Shown one piece after another: positions 22,674 to 35,800 of a stretch of 64,000 nucleotides of DNA. Both the position numbers and the translations under genes were made by a program. Within the stretch, counting starts at the first letter, position 1, and every line of letters starts with the position of its first letter. The notes beneath the pieces are model-generated. The model was given only the letters and a program-made list of their open reading frames with translations, did no database searches and was not told where the DNA came from. Source of the stretch: Tigriopus japonicus (lineage: Eukaryota > Arthropoda > Copepoda > Harpacticoida > Harpacticidae); the NCBI GenBank assembly GCA_010645155.1, contig CM021318.1, positions 11,087,331 through 11,151,330 of the forward strand, in the 5' to 3' direction.

Positions 22674-25600
22674 AAACCAAAAGTGACAATCACTTTTCTC
22701 ACAAACGAGCCCAATATTGCATTTTTGGGGAATACCACAGCAATTGCCGAAATCTTATGTTGGAGAAGTATGAAGGTGGAACTGTATAGAAAGTATGTTT
22801 ATATTCTGATGTTTTTGAAGAAACGGGGAAGAATGAGCTAACTTCGAGTGGGCTTTTAGAGTGTAACAGGGTGACATAGCAAATCTACAGCTTTATGACT
22901 GCAGGTGCCGTTGGGCGAAAAATGGTCGTGGAGAGGACGTCTCATGGGTGTTATTTTTTCACAACACTCGTTAATATGGTTACGTTCCATGTTGGATGGC
23001 AATTCTACCCACATGTGGAACATCCCCATTGGACCCGTTCGTTTCTTGTGGATCATTGGCAAAGATCATCCGGCTCTCTCAGTGAGAAGTGGCGTCCTTT
23101 TGGCGCAGTTTTTGTTCTCTGACACAAATTTGAAATTCTAATCGAAGATGCCATTTTCCCGGAAAATGCATCCAAATGCAGAACTGACTCCCTTTACACG
23201 GAAATGGAAATGCACTCGATCTAGGTTGCAAATCAAATTATAATCTTACCTGGAGGGAAAGTTTGGTTCTTGAAGAAACTAGTCCTTTTTGTCTTGAGTC
23301 TCAAAGGTGTCCGGTAGGTTAAAGGAGGGACAAAGAAAGAACGAAAGAAAGAAAGGGGAGCAAAGTAAGATTGCCATAGCTAATGAATGCATGATGGCTC
23401 CATTTAGCTATCTCGTTTATCCAAGCCCCATTCCAATATCCTTTTCCCTTTAGCGTCCCATATTAAAGCCAGTTTTGAGTTTCAAAGTCGGGAAAAAGGT
23501 TAATACGAAAAGCTCTCAAAATGTTGAGCAATATCTGAAAAATTCGCCCACCCCATTTTTCCAGCTAGCATATTAGCAGCCTACCCACCCTTCTCCTTGC
23601 TCCCCAAAGGAATTTACCCCCGTTGTGAGTGGCTGGAACCAGAAAGTTTCATTTCTTTTTGTCCTTTGTTTCTTTATGTGGAATGGCTGGAATGCCCTAT
23701 TATGAGTACAGCCGAATACTTTCCGTTTTTTATCATAGATACAACTTGGATCTAATGCAAACACAACTTGAGTTCTTTCGACCTATCTTTTCCCTTTTGC
23801 CGTGAGCTGACAATATTTTTCTGTCACTTTTTTAGTTTGAGACCCTTTCATCTTGGCCTCCTACGGGTTTTCTTTGGTGGATCTTTTCAAACAGAATTAA
23901 TTAAACATGGCTTTGAAAATTTTGAAAGAACTCCATCCCTTGAGATATTAAGAAGAAAAAGCAGCTCCGACCCTTCTGACGAAGTTCAAACTAATACTCC
24001 GATGAGTTTTAGGTAAGCTTCTTTTTAATTTTAGTTTTCTAGAAGAATGTCTCCAGATTATTGCTACCAAATTTAATATTGATGAATCCACAGGGAATTT
24101 ATATGTAACATTTTAAGTTCCATCACGGCACCTAAACAGTGAGCCATGTGAACCAAGAAAATATCTAAAATACGTAAAAGAAGTAATAGAAAGGTGCTCT
24201 TTTATATTTTTGGCCAAAACAAAAATTTTAGAATTTGTTTTATTTCACTTATAATTCTCTACCAATGCATGTTATGTTTTCTAAAGAAATCTCATTCAAT
24301 GGATTGTGGGAAGCGGACGTTCATTGGTATTGGGAATGTGCATGATATTGAAGGGGTCCAATTTCATGGGAAAGGACTTTTGGTTGAAGTTTAGCCAAAG
24401 CGAGTTAAAGTAGAAAAGTCAAGCTGTTCTGAGTCCGCGGCTGGAGGCAGAGCTCAATACCGATCAATCTTATCAAACTTGCTTTGAAGTCCTTTGAAGT
24501 TTTGAGGGAAAAACCTGATCCCAAGGTCGAGTATTGCTTGCTGGTCCCAAATATGACCTCAACTTGATGTTCGGATTACAATAACACAGTTTTGCTTCCA
24601 GTTAATCCACTTTTGGTAGCTTGAATAGGAACGAGCAGCCTCTTGTTTGTGAGCAATACTTTAAGGCTGGACGGACCTTTACTTTCATTTTGTTGTTCCA
24701 GAGTATGGCTGGGAAAAAATGTGCACGTTTTTGGCATTGGTGCCACAAGTTTATGAGACGTGGAGGATCTCTTTTTGGCGATAAAGGCTCCGACTATCGC
24801 TCTTCAATCAGTAAAGCCACACAAAAATGTGAACCAACTAGGAGCGGTCGGTAAAGGGGCTCTTATACTAGGGTATACACACACTTTGTACGTACTACGT
24901 AGTGGTACATTCAGTAAAGCTGAGGGCTGAGAGAGAGAGAGAAAGGCTGCTGCTGCCTCCTTCTCATGCACGAATGACCGAAGAAGACGACCGGAGTGGC
25001 ATACCACCTACTAAATATACTCTAAGGGCAATATTGCACACGGCCTTTGATGAATGCCAGGAGCCCATTTTGGAGCCGTTGGACCAGGGAAAATGGTCTC
25101 ATTTTGGCGATGCATGGCCTTGACGATAAGGGTAATGAGTAAGTAGTAAAAAGTTTTCTGATCCAAGATAAAGATCTTGGACGGAACTCGGAATTTTCTT
25201 CAGTGGTCTTGGCAAGGACATTTCATGCCCTTAAATATTTCCTTACGTGTCCCTTTTGAACAGTTGCTTCCAGTGGAACTCGTTAATTCACCAGCAATAT
25301 GGAGCCAAATTTATTCCAATGAGCCAGAAACCTCCATCTAAATCTGAGTGTTCATACAAAGCGAGTCCAGAAGGTTTTAGATGAGAGCTGCTCTGAAGCG
25401 AACAAGGGATGTTGGACCAAAGCCAAAAGTTGGAATTAGTCCTGTTCCACTTCGTTCGGAAGATGAGGATCCCGAGCCTTGGCTCCTTCCCTTTCTCTGT
25501 CGTGCGTCGACTTTTATGGACCGGAGGTTTGGAACACTCCATTTCGTACCTATCTCCCGCACACATTACATTCAAGGCAAAGTTCGGGAACATTCTAACA

Positions 25601-27583
25601 AAGACACATTTACCAATTTGATGATGGCGCCTTACCAGGAAGTAATTAATGTGCCTTTTAGACATAAGCTTTAGAAATGTTCACGTGTTTTACTTGGCAC
25701 CAATCTTTTTCTTTGACACTCCAGAACTCAGCACTGGAGAGAAGAAAAATGATGCCAAAGTAGTAAAACGAAAAAAAAGATGCACGAAACTCGTCTTAAC
25801 TTTAAGCGTGCGAGGAAAATTAAACTTGCTTATTTCTTCTACTTCTTTGGAAGCTTTTGCAGCTTTGAAGACAGACTCGCATAATTTCTCTTTGCCAGAT
25901 GGTCCATCGTGACTGGTTCGCCTCCTTGGATTGAAAGAACTCCTCGAGACGGGATCGTATATCAATTAGAAACTTTCAGACGAACTGGAGAAGATTTTAA
26001 TCCCAACTTGGGATGCCAAGTTGAAAGAAACTGCCAATCGCATTTAACTGAACCCCTGGCTCTGCATCTGGAAGGAGATTGTGGGCCTCCTCGTCTTCTA
26101 CGGGGTCGATTCTGAACTAAGAAGCATGCCATTCACTCATTCCATTCGACATAATAGACATGACACTGCTGGTAATTACGTCATTTCTAAGAGGCTCTCC
26201 CGAGTGAAACAACATTGTAATCACTTCGAGTCTTGATCTCCTCCCGATCAATTAATGCTAGGCTGTCATTTCCTGAAGAGATTTTAATCACATGTCGCGT
26301 GTGGCAAAAATAGGGAACGTTTCGTCTTGCATTGTTCCGCAATAGAACCCTAGCATTCATTCGCCTGATCTTCTAATACCTCTTTAGATCCATGAGTGGA
26401 ACGAAGCAAGACTAAGTAATCGAAACTCGTTGAGCCGTTTTCAAATTTGGCTCATGCTGGAGTGAGCAAGGAAGCCAGAATTCGTGGCACGACTTGTTTG
26501 AAAGGGTCGAATTATTCCTTGATCCACACTTTCACTCTCCTATATAACGTACACCGATCCAGTTGTACTCGCATATTTTTGGTTTTCAACCACGAAAGGG
26601 AACCAAAACAAGTGTTTTGAAGGGCTCATCGTAGAGTGAAATAACTTTCTTGATGCTGTCAAACTGCTTGTGTGACATGAAACGGAATGTTGGTCCTTCT
26701 AGTCGCGTTTAAAAAACCGCAATCGGGTGGTGGCCAAACCTCATCTCGGTTAGATTTTTGGCCGTAAAGAGAAGGATCTAATTAGAGCTCTGGCTAGGCG
26801 TCCGTTTTTTCCTCTGCTCGTCCAATTTGTGTCTCAGACTGTGGGAATGGCCCAAAATGAATGTGGCACAGGGTCTCGCTCTTCTTCCAAGGACCATGAA
26901 GCAATTCTCCGGCAGAAAATTTCTGCAACTTTCTCCTTCATGCTTGTTCCTCCAAAGACATAAGTAAAGTTATAATGTGAAGCTGATCAGGTGCTCCAAA
27001 TTGTCCTGTCACCCCATGGGAACTCCCTCCCCTTTCGAAGTTGGAACACAGAACATGCAAATGACAGCACGATCAAGCTTTCATTCGCAAAAGGTACCCT
27101 CTATAACCTGGGGAGGGACTCTCTCATTGATCGAAACTCAACTAATGCTCCCATACGTACACAATGTACTACATAAATAGCAGTCAAGATAAAAGCAAAG
27201 ACATGTGGGGTGTAGTACGTACATACAAGGAAGGGGAAGTACAGGAAGGGAGAGATTTTTTCATCCCCTTTCCATGGAGAAATAATGCTAGAAACCTATT
27301 AAGTCATAAGGATACTCTTTGCAGTTGGTTTTGGTATGAAGGTAGAAGCTATTGCGTGATTGGAGGGAACATGCGACAAACTCGGAGCGAGCAAGCTAGC
27401 TCAGAACGGCCATGTCAATGTTCCAATCTCTAGCTCAAACTTGTTTCAAGTGAAACGAATCCAAAAGAGTGGGTAGGCTCTTTACGAGGTGGAGTGAGAC
27501 ATGTGAGAAAGTCAATAAAATCGACTACAAAACCCAAAGATTGCATCTGTAGTGGCTAGCGAGCAAGACAAAAGGCCCATGCC

Positions 27584-27617
27584 AAACAACAACAACAACA
27601 ACAACAATAACAACAAC
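27584..27617. repeat. (AAC)n microsatellite
   Basis: About eleven CAA/AAC triplets with one interruption (AATAAC), within semaphorin intron 1. Not in a supported coding frame. Confidence 0.85.
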
Positions 27618-30600
27618 CCCAGCCAAGCTAGCAAAAGTGAAGTGCCTCTTGAAGTGCTTGTTGAGGGCACAGATCGGCACCAGTTACATACAATTGCATC
27701 AGGCTGGACCATCCGAAACCAAACGAATTGAAAAGAGAAAAGTATTTTCCAATGTACAAAAGAAAATTTCCACCACTACCATGACTGCTGGTCTTGATTT
27801 TCACCAGTTTCTCCGATCTAAGATTGGCCCACCCAGGCCCCGATTGAGACAATGGGCTGCCAGCTCACTAAGAAATTTTTGCTCTAAACAAATGAGCACG
27901 TATTTAAATCAACGTATGTTAAACATCTCTTGGCTCTCACATGCTCGTTAATACAGGATGGAATATTGAGTTTTCATCCATGTTTGGAGGTTAATCATGG
28001 CGGAAAGAGGTTGTTTTCTGTCAGTGTGTTGCTTACGGAAGGAAGGACAGGAGGAATGTTCCAAGAATGAAAGGGAAGGAAAAGAAGGCCGAGTTTGCTG
28101 GGAACATTCAGTCCAAACCAGGCTGACAACCAGCACAGCAACCAGCAACCAAGGTTGAGGAGGGAAAAGGGGGAACGGAAAAGAAAGAAGAAGAAGAAAG
28201 ACTTTCCCAGCTGCTCCAAGAAGTGTGACAAGAATACCTATTCTAAGAAAAAGAAGAAGAAGAGAACTCGAAAAAGTTCAACCTGGAAAAATAGAAGAAA
28301 TGGCAAATGAGGCTACGATGGAGAAAGACTAAAAGCGGTTCGAGAGTGAAAGTGTCTCAAAGAAAGCGACTGAAACATGAAGAAACTGTCCTCCAGTTTG
28401 TCTCGTTTGATGAGAACCTTGAAGAACTAGTTTTTGACTGCCTGGTCAGAAAAAGGGTATTGCCGTTGGACTAAAAAACTGTCGGTCTTAATAGAAAACT
28501 ATGCCAGGCCTAGTAAGTGTAACTAACTCTATTTTGCTCCTGTATTTCAAGCCAGAGACCAAGTAAAGCTGCAGAGTGAGTTCGTGTTTGGAGTTGGCGA
28601 ATCGAAAATTCTATTTGTCACTTTTCGTGTCAAGAGTGTATCCGTGCTCTTATCCACTCTCTCTTTCTCCCATTCACATGTAAATCCAATCACCATCTTC
28701 GACACTTCTTTCTTTCTTTTCTGCTTTCTCGTTCCTTCGCTCTGTTCTTTGACTTTTTGCCCTCTTTTTCATTTTAAACCATGTTCAAGACGTTTCGAAA
28801 ATCACAAATTGGATTTTCCTCTCAAATTCAAAGCTCCCTTTCTTTCATGTCTTTCTGTCAGCCTGACTGATTCTGCTTTGGTCCGTCTTCATAGCAAACA
28901 ATGTTGTACAAAAGCTATGAATGTCTTTTTCCGATCGTTTTGACGGCCCCCGGAGCAAAAGAATTGTTCGTTCAATTTGGTATGTTCAGCTAACCGAGAA
29001 CAAGCGTGACCTCCGAACCAACTCCAAACTTGGAACAGATTTGCAAATCCATTTCCTGGGAAAATTAGTTGGATGTAAGTTTTGTGTACACTTTTACTCG
29101 TTGCTGTCGAGTTTTGACTGGCAATCAAGTGGCAAGTGCACAAAAGGCTTCCCTTACTTTAACTCATATGTGCTGTTGTTCGTAGTCTATAGTAGAGCTC
29201 TTCTTCCATGCTCTACTATCTTGGATAGCCATTTTTTCTCGCCATTGGCAAAATTGATCAAACTTCAGCTCGGGAAACCACTGACAAACCATCGCCTGGC
29301 GAAGCTGCTTTTAAACTATTCTTAACGGAGCTAAATAATAAGCCTGCTCTTTCCTAGACATGCAATCAAACTTGTCAAAGTGAGCTCGAAGATGCAAACA
29401 TGTCGTCTGTCCCATGATGTTGAACTGGTTCATCGGTTCCAGGCTAATATTACCCCCTCGAATTGGCAGAAGTTCTGTGGGATCCATCTAATTTGATAGG
29501 AAGGGACGACCAACTCGGATCAGAAGGGGAGGCATAACAATGGCAGGTACCTACGTACTGTATATACTCGTGCTCTCGTACTTCAAGGGGTTGCGAGGAA
29601 CACACAAAATTGGAACCATGGAACAAGTCGTCAAAAAGAGAGAGAAGGGACACATGAAAAGGAATATAAAAGGAAAAGTGACAGTACTATTCGGAACAGT
29701 TGCTGTGGTTGTGGTCGAGCCAAAGAAACCGCGAGGGATAGCTGGCTGGTTCTGCTATCATCCTTACGCAAGTTTGTCAGCTGGAACCAAAGCAAGCATA
29801 CCATTTCTGAGGGGCTTTATTGTCTAACCCTGAGAAAGAACTGGAAGAGCAACAACGGTTCTCTTTTTGGCAGAGATTATGGCAGGCCTCTGAGGAGCAC
29901 ACATCAGCAGTGGAACCAGATTACTTCTTTCTCATCATCAACAGCAACAACAATACAACCAACACCAGCAGAAGGAGCTTGCTTGTGCCATTCTCGTTCA
30001 CAGCAATAGAAACTTGTCCACGCCAGAAGCATTCAAAGATTTACAAACGGCAAATGACATGTCAGACCTGACACAACACCTCGTTTGTGGTTGTGCAGAG
30101 TGAACTAGAACTGGGTCAACCAATCTCCACATCATTCTTGTCATCAACATCGAGCCCAAATTCTTTGAAATAGGTTCAACACTCATGAGTTGGTTTGAGA
30201 AAATGTAAGTGAAATATCATACTAAGCAGACAAACTACCGTGACTACATTGCTTTGTAAGGGATATTCCAAGGCTGATACGGCAGTGCATGCGTTAAAGA
30301 AGCTGGGAAAAACTATTCCAAAGGCAACACTCCAAAAGCAAACAATGTTCGAGGTACAATCGTATACACACATTCATGAACCATATTCACACGTGCACAA
30401 GTCAATTTCAGAGGAACACAAATTCCGTGGAGAAAAGGGGAAGGGAACACATTCACTCTACTCTGACACTCACTACCACACTACAGCACCACCACCTACC
30501 CACCCAAGTAAGTCAGGGAAACAGAAAAGGTACATGAAGATTGTGCCACTAACCAACAGTCTGAGACACTTTCAGCGAGCACTGACTAAAAAATGGAAAC

Positions 30601-32703
30601 CTAAATTGGAAACAACCTCGTGGTAGGTACTTTAGGGGGAATTGATCACTCGTCTTTGTTTGTGGATGGAAGTGACACTTGGTGCCTGGCTGACGGCTTG
30701 AAATCATTCATCCGTTGTACCTACTGCATGCCGTACGAGGGTAATCCCTGGTTCATGCGATTATTAAAAAAGTTGAGGGGGTGAGAATTGATTAATGATG
30801 GTTAAAGAATGAGGAACCTGGTGGGACGTTTATGGTGGACTCAGAAAGAAAGAAAGGAAGGAAGGAAGAGTCATGGATCGATGAATTTTTGGCCCGCCGT
30901 GTACTTTTCTATACCGTCGATCTCGGAACTTTTGTGAAATAGTTGAAATTCCTTTGAGAATTGGGTGCGATGAAAAAAGTCATTGTCACGATAAAGAATG
31001 ACTTTTCATGCGCTCGGAATTTCGTCCGCGAGAGAAACTTTCCGTGTTGGTCTTCCCTAGAGAGAATTTGTCGGGGCAGTAATAAATTCACGTGGATATG
31101 TGCATTTTTGTTTTCCGGACTAGCAATAAAGTTTAATTTATAGGCTTCATTCATCTGTACTTGGGCATTCAATTTGGTTCTGAGCAATAGAAAAACGACA
31201 GATTATCGCTCTTTTCCTCATCACGACGTTCCATGTTCTTCCATGTATTCATCATTTCCTTTAGCTTCCGTTCCTCTTTACATTCTATCTTCGGACTGTC
31301 AGTGTAACAAAAGGCCATTTCTAGCCGGCCTTTTATTGGACTCGCGCATCAGTGTCCACACAAATGAGGCCTTGAAACATAATGTACATATACATGCTTC
31401 TAGAACTCACTATTCTTTGGATTAGTGCAGCAAACTCAGTTTGCCTGGCTTGGTTGGTTGGGTGGTTGTTTGCATACCAGAGAGCAAACACAAGATAGTA
31501 GTGGTTTTCGACGGACCCGGTAAATCGAGGAGAGCCACTAAAAGAATGGCAGTATAGAGGGTGCCACTAAGTGTGATTCGACAGCATACACACACATACT
31601 ACACATTCATGCACACACAGAATGGTGGTGATGACTTGCCCATTAGGAAGGACAATGGGCCTTTTTGAAAGGGAAAACAACAACCAGAAGAAGCACATTA
31701 ACAAATTGGTTACATTGCGAGATTGCTTTAGGGCCACCAGTAGCGGACCTGTTTGGGCAGGTTTGTTTGGAAATTGGGGTGGAGCTGTGCCTTGGGAAGT
31801 CTTGATGTCAGTCAAGAATAACGCATGTAGTGGCATTCAAGGTTGTTTGGTCAGGCTTGTACAGACATGACACACATCCCAATCCCATGCATCCTCTTAC
31901 ATTGAGTCTTTTCAGGATATTCATGAGCAACGAACCTCGTTATTTTTGCCCAGGCCCCGTAAATACGAACGTGATGATTGGCTTTCTCTCGTTTGCTGCA
32001 AACAATTTTGTGAAAAAAATCTGGGCGGAGGCGCTTTTTTCGAAGAAGTCGGGCCATAATTCATTGCAGCTTGAGCGAGACTCCTGGGGAACAAAGTCAC
32101 GACAACACACAAAGAAAGTTCTCGCTTCTACTAACTCTCTGGGTCTCTTTCTTCCTTCTCTCTCTCTCTCTTTCTCGCCATTCTACACAATGGAACCACA
32201 CACGAGGACCAATTTGATTTCAGTGGTTGGAAACCGTTGCAAGGAGCACAGCTAAATTTGGATTTGTGTCCACTAGGCCAAAATCAATAGCCTTGACGGT
32301 GCTTTGTTTAGCCCACTTTTGCATTCAGATTAGTAGAATGAGAAAAGTTCAATTGCTTCACAGCGTTTTGATTAAAACGTGTGGGCAAACTCTTTGACAT
32401 TAATGATGGATGACGAACACCGGGGGTAATTCAGAGCTTGCTCTCATTGGACGGATTTGATAGGTTTCGGAGGTGTGCCGGCCTCCGTTTGCCCTTTGTA
32501 TAACTTAGTTTATTGTTTACTTAACCAAACTAGGCCACTTTTGCCAAGTTTTGGGTTTACATTTCCAGCAAACTTATGGTTCGCTGCCACTATTCCAGGT
32601 AGCCGGTCTCCTAAAAGTTCCATTTTACGGATCAGTGTTTTAGGTTATTTTCTTTGTCTTGTCCTCCCTCTATGTATTTATGCGAATTGCAAACCGATCT
32701 TAC

Positions 32704-32881
32704 CTTTCAAAGGGCCATTCAAATAGTCCACAAACATCTTTGGTCTTTCTCCAGCTCTGAGGGGATCATATTCACCTTCGGAGTCTGACATTGTGTTTAT
32801 ATTTCCAGCCTGGACTGCCCATAGGGCGGAAAAGGCTGTTAGCAGTGCCACAATGTGGCCAAAAATGGTTTTCACTGCCAT
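32704..32881 (-). CDS. Semaphorin, coding exon 1 (start codon and signal peptide)
   Basis: A 178-nt minus-strand exon from ATG (32881-32879) to a GTAAGA donor. The start has a strong context (AACC ATG G), and an in-frame TGA lies just one codon upstream (32887-32885), so translation cannot begin earlier in this exon. The first 25 residues are a typical signal peptide: MAVKTIFGHI, then hydrophobic VALLTAFSALWA, then VQA as a probable cleavage site. The mature N-terminus is acidic (SDSEGEYD) and leads to ERPKMFVDY, matching the RPKxFVxY segment that precedes the sema domain. The last base of the exon plus the first two of exon 2 form a Gly codon. The protein should enter the secretory pathway. 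Semaphorin class cannot be decided without the C-terminus. Confidence 0.9.
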
Positions 32882-35800
32882 GGTTCAATGGGCTACAGAG
32901 CAACCGTGAGTTTTCGCCTTTTGCTCTTTTGTTGCCATTCGCGTGGTTCCAAATCTTTGGTGTCCGGAAGTGGGCACAAAAATCACTGAAAGCCACAATT
33001 TCCCAACTGTTCACAAGAGTTCAAGATGACAAGCAAACAGTGTTGGTGTGTTTCGTTTTTCTTCCTCTTGAACCAAGACGAGCTTGAGGCGCTTTTCATG
33101 TTCCGACTCGACAATATAAGTACTTGACTTCAGACAGGGTCCAAGTTTCAAATTGAATACAACCACAAACTCGTCCTTCTTTGCTGCTTTGGGCTCGATC
33201 TTCAATGATGGTATGCAGTTTGCGTCGAAGCAACTCGCCAGAGGGGGGACATGAACCCTAATGCTATTCAATCTTACTCAGGGTTGTTGAGGGCGGTGCA
33301 CTTCTTTCTTTTCCTCCAGTTCTCGTCCAACTTAACCCAACCCAAGTCGGGGATACCCTGTGGGTGGTCAAAAAATATAGAGTCAAGGATCCCCGGAGCT
33401 CGTCAAATGAACACCGCACGAGATATTCCCAGACCGAGGAACAGACTGGAAATGATGAAAATGGCTTGGAAGGGGGATCAAGTCATTCATTTAGAGAATG
33501 TGCTTGGACTGGCTGAACGAGGCAGCAAGCAACTAAGTATCCTCGACTCCCTCGAGTATCACCTCGTAGTCAGAGAAAATGAGGACAGAGCCCACCAAGA
33601 TCTTCAGGGACGGACTCTTGGTGTTCCAATAAGGTTTTTTTGTCTCAAGTTCCGCAATAAGACCGTCTCATTCACTCTTGGCAAATGAAACCAAGCGTGC
33701 CACGATCCACTTTTGGGTGGGTGGGTTGATCAGGGTGAGTTTGTGACAGTGACTGTTGCCTGAGTCTGTTGTCTGGAGGTGACGGGTGGATGAAGTAAGA
33801 TGGATTTGCTTCCACCGTGTTGTAACGTCGTCAATTTTGGACCTTGCTCCTTTGGAACCCCTCTTTTTCAGAGTCTCAACCAAGCCTCTTCCGAAGTTCC
33901 AGCGTTTCCCTTTGGCTCAGAGGTTATGTCTACCAACTGGGGTTCTGGTTGTCTGTTGAAGTTTTAGTGTGTAAGCTGGTTGTGTTCTTTCATTTCTTCG
34001 AGTGCAATGGCAGAACATGAACTCGATCGTACAATGCTGTCTTGAAAGAGGAGGACTTGGAAGAAAAGGAGGAGGAGGAGGAGGGTAATCTGCTATCCTC
34101 TGTCTTTCTTCTCGATCTTGTTCCAAACGTTGGGGATCCGGGGTTCTCCTTGACTTTTTTCACCAAAATCTGCAGCATAAGAAAAGAGAGAAATCCAAAT
34201 CAGATCAAGTGAGCTACATACGGAGAAGAGCACTTGGAACGAGGAGCGAGAGAAATGTCTCTCGAGCAGGAAATATTCTGAGAAGAGCAAAAACTGCTGA
34301 AATGTGAGGGGGCAAAAAAAGTTAAGATCTTTAGAGACAAGGGAACTTTTTTGTGTTGACCTGGTCGGCAATTTTCCACCTATTATATACTTTTTGCTCG
34401 ATAGGATATCACACAAACACATTTTGGCAATCATGGCACGTTTCTCCATTTTCGCATTTGGGGGGTCCAAGTAAATGAAGTAATGCACGTTGCACATAGG
34501 ATTCCTAGAATCGACTTTGGCAGCTTGCGGTCGAGTCCCAAAAACCCGAATACGACGGCAATTTTGAGCACATTCAAAGTGGCTCACAGGAGCTATTTGA
34601 TTTGTTCAATGAAGCATTTTATTTCCCGGAGAGCACCCGCTTCATTTCACTTGAAGACGAAACCGTAAACTAAAGGCAAGGATATTTCCTCGAACCCCAA
34701 AAGCAGGAATGTGTGTACTGGTTCTTTCATTTTTAACCCTCTATTCGTCTAGCTCGCCTGAATCTTGATTGGAGATTGAGATGTCGAAAAACCATTTGGC
34801 TGGTCCTCGTTAATACTGGGTAAGAGGTTCTGACCAAATTGGTTCGTTTCATAATACTGGATGGAACGTTGACTCATTCATACGACTACTCGGCCAAACG
34901 AGACCTGAAGAATCCATCCCAAAAGGAACTCATAAGAAGTCAAATCACGATCTGTTGGCAAAGGAAACTGACGGAAGGTAAAAATCCCCTGCTTTTGAAT
35001 GTGTCTGCGTTCCTCTATTCTTCTCATCATACAATAAATAAATTCAGTCAGTCAGTCAAGGCAAACCCGCCACCAGCATACTTGTAGAATCACTAAAACT
35101 TTTGGACCAACATAAAAACCAAGGTCCTTAAAGCTCTTTTTGGTAGCCGTGACAAGAAAAGAATGTTTCTTTTTGAATTTTTACAGTGACGCCCACTTTG
35201 TTGGTACATTGCAATTTCGATTCGGTCTTGGTCCATTTTGGGTCTCCTCGAGCTCATCGCTCCCTCGTTCCCCCTTTTCCACGAGGGAAATGAGGGAAAG
35301 GTCTCGTTTTTATCTTTTTGTGGTCGTGTGACTGTTTTTGGAATTGGGACCCAGGATGATAGCAAGGGTCGTTTAATCCGATTATCGTTATTGGTATAGA
35401 GAGCCTCGACGATCTTTGGTCTCGTCCACGTGTCCTCTCTCAAACCATTAGATCTGCTCTACTCTATTTCTGAATTCAAACTCCAATCCAATGAAGAGCG
35501 TGTTTTATGAATCGGCTCCGAATGAATACACAAAGACTTTCTTCATTTCAAACAAAATGGTTCACTGCAAAGTCAATTTAACGACACCACTCTATTTAGC
35601 GCTTAGCATTAACCTACCACGTACACCATCATAAACACAGAGCAAAAGAGCCGTACACATTTTAATGAAAGTAGTATTCCATTGGCGCCCATTCTGTCGT
35701 GTCCCAGTCGGGCAATTTTTGACTTATCTCGAGTGGGAGGCTCCTTCTTGCTTGGTCCACAAACGAACGTTGAAGGAGCTGCTCCGGAAAAAGGGATTGG

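Larger units (their letters stand above)
12786..32703. other. Semaphorin intron 1 (19.9 kb), no nested gene recognised
   Basis: Bounded by the exon 1 donor (GTAAGATCGG on the minus strand) and the exon 2 acceptor. The two exons join in phase with continuous sema N-terminal sequence, so no further coding exon is needed in between. The interior contains many microsatellites, listed separately, purine-rich tracts (28.15-28.3 kb and 30.85 kb), an ATC run near 15.39 kb and a CT run near 32.16 kb. Open frames up to 171 codons occur (for example 18127-18642 and 19070-19540 on the plus strand), but none has a recognisable domain, consistent splice sites or a supportive context. Large first introns of developmental genes often hold enhancers; none can be pinpointed by eye. 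Confidence 0.75.
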
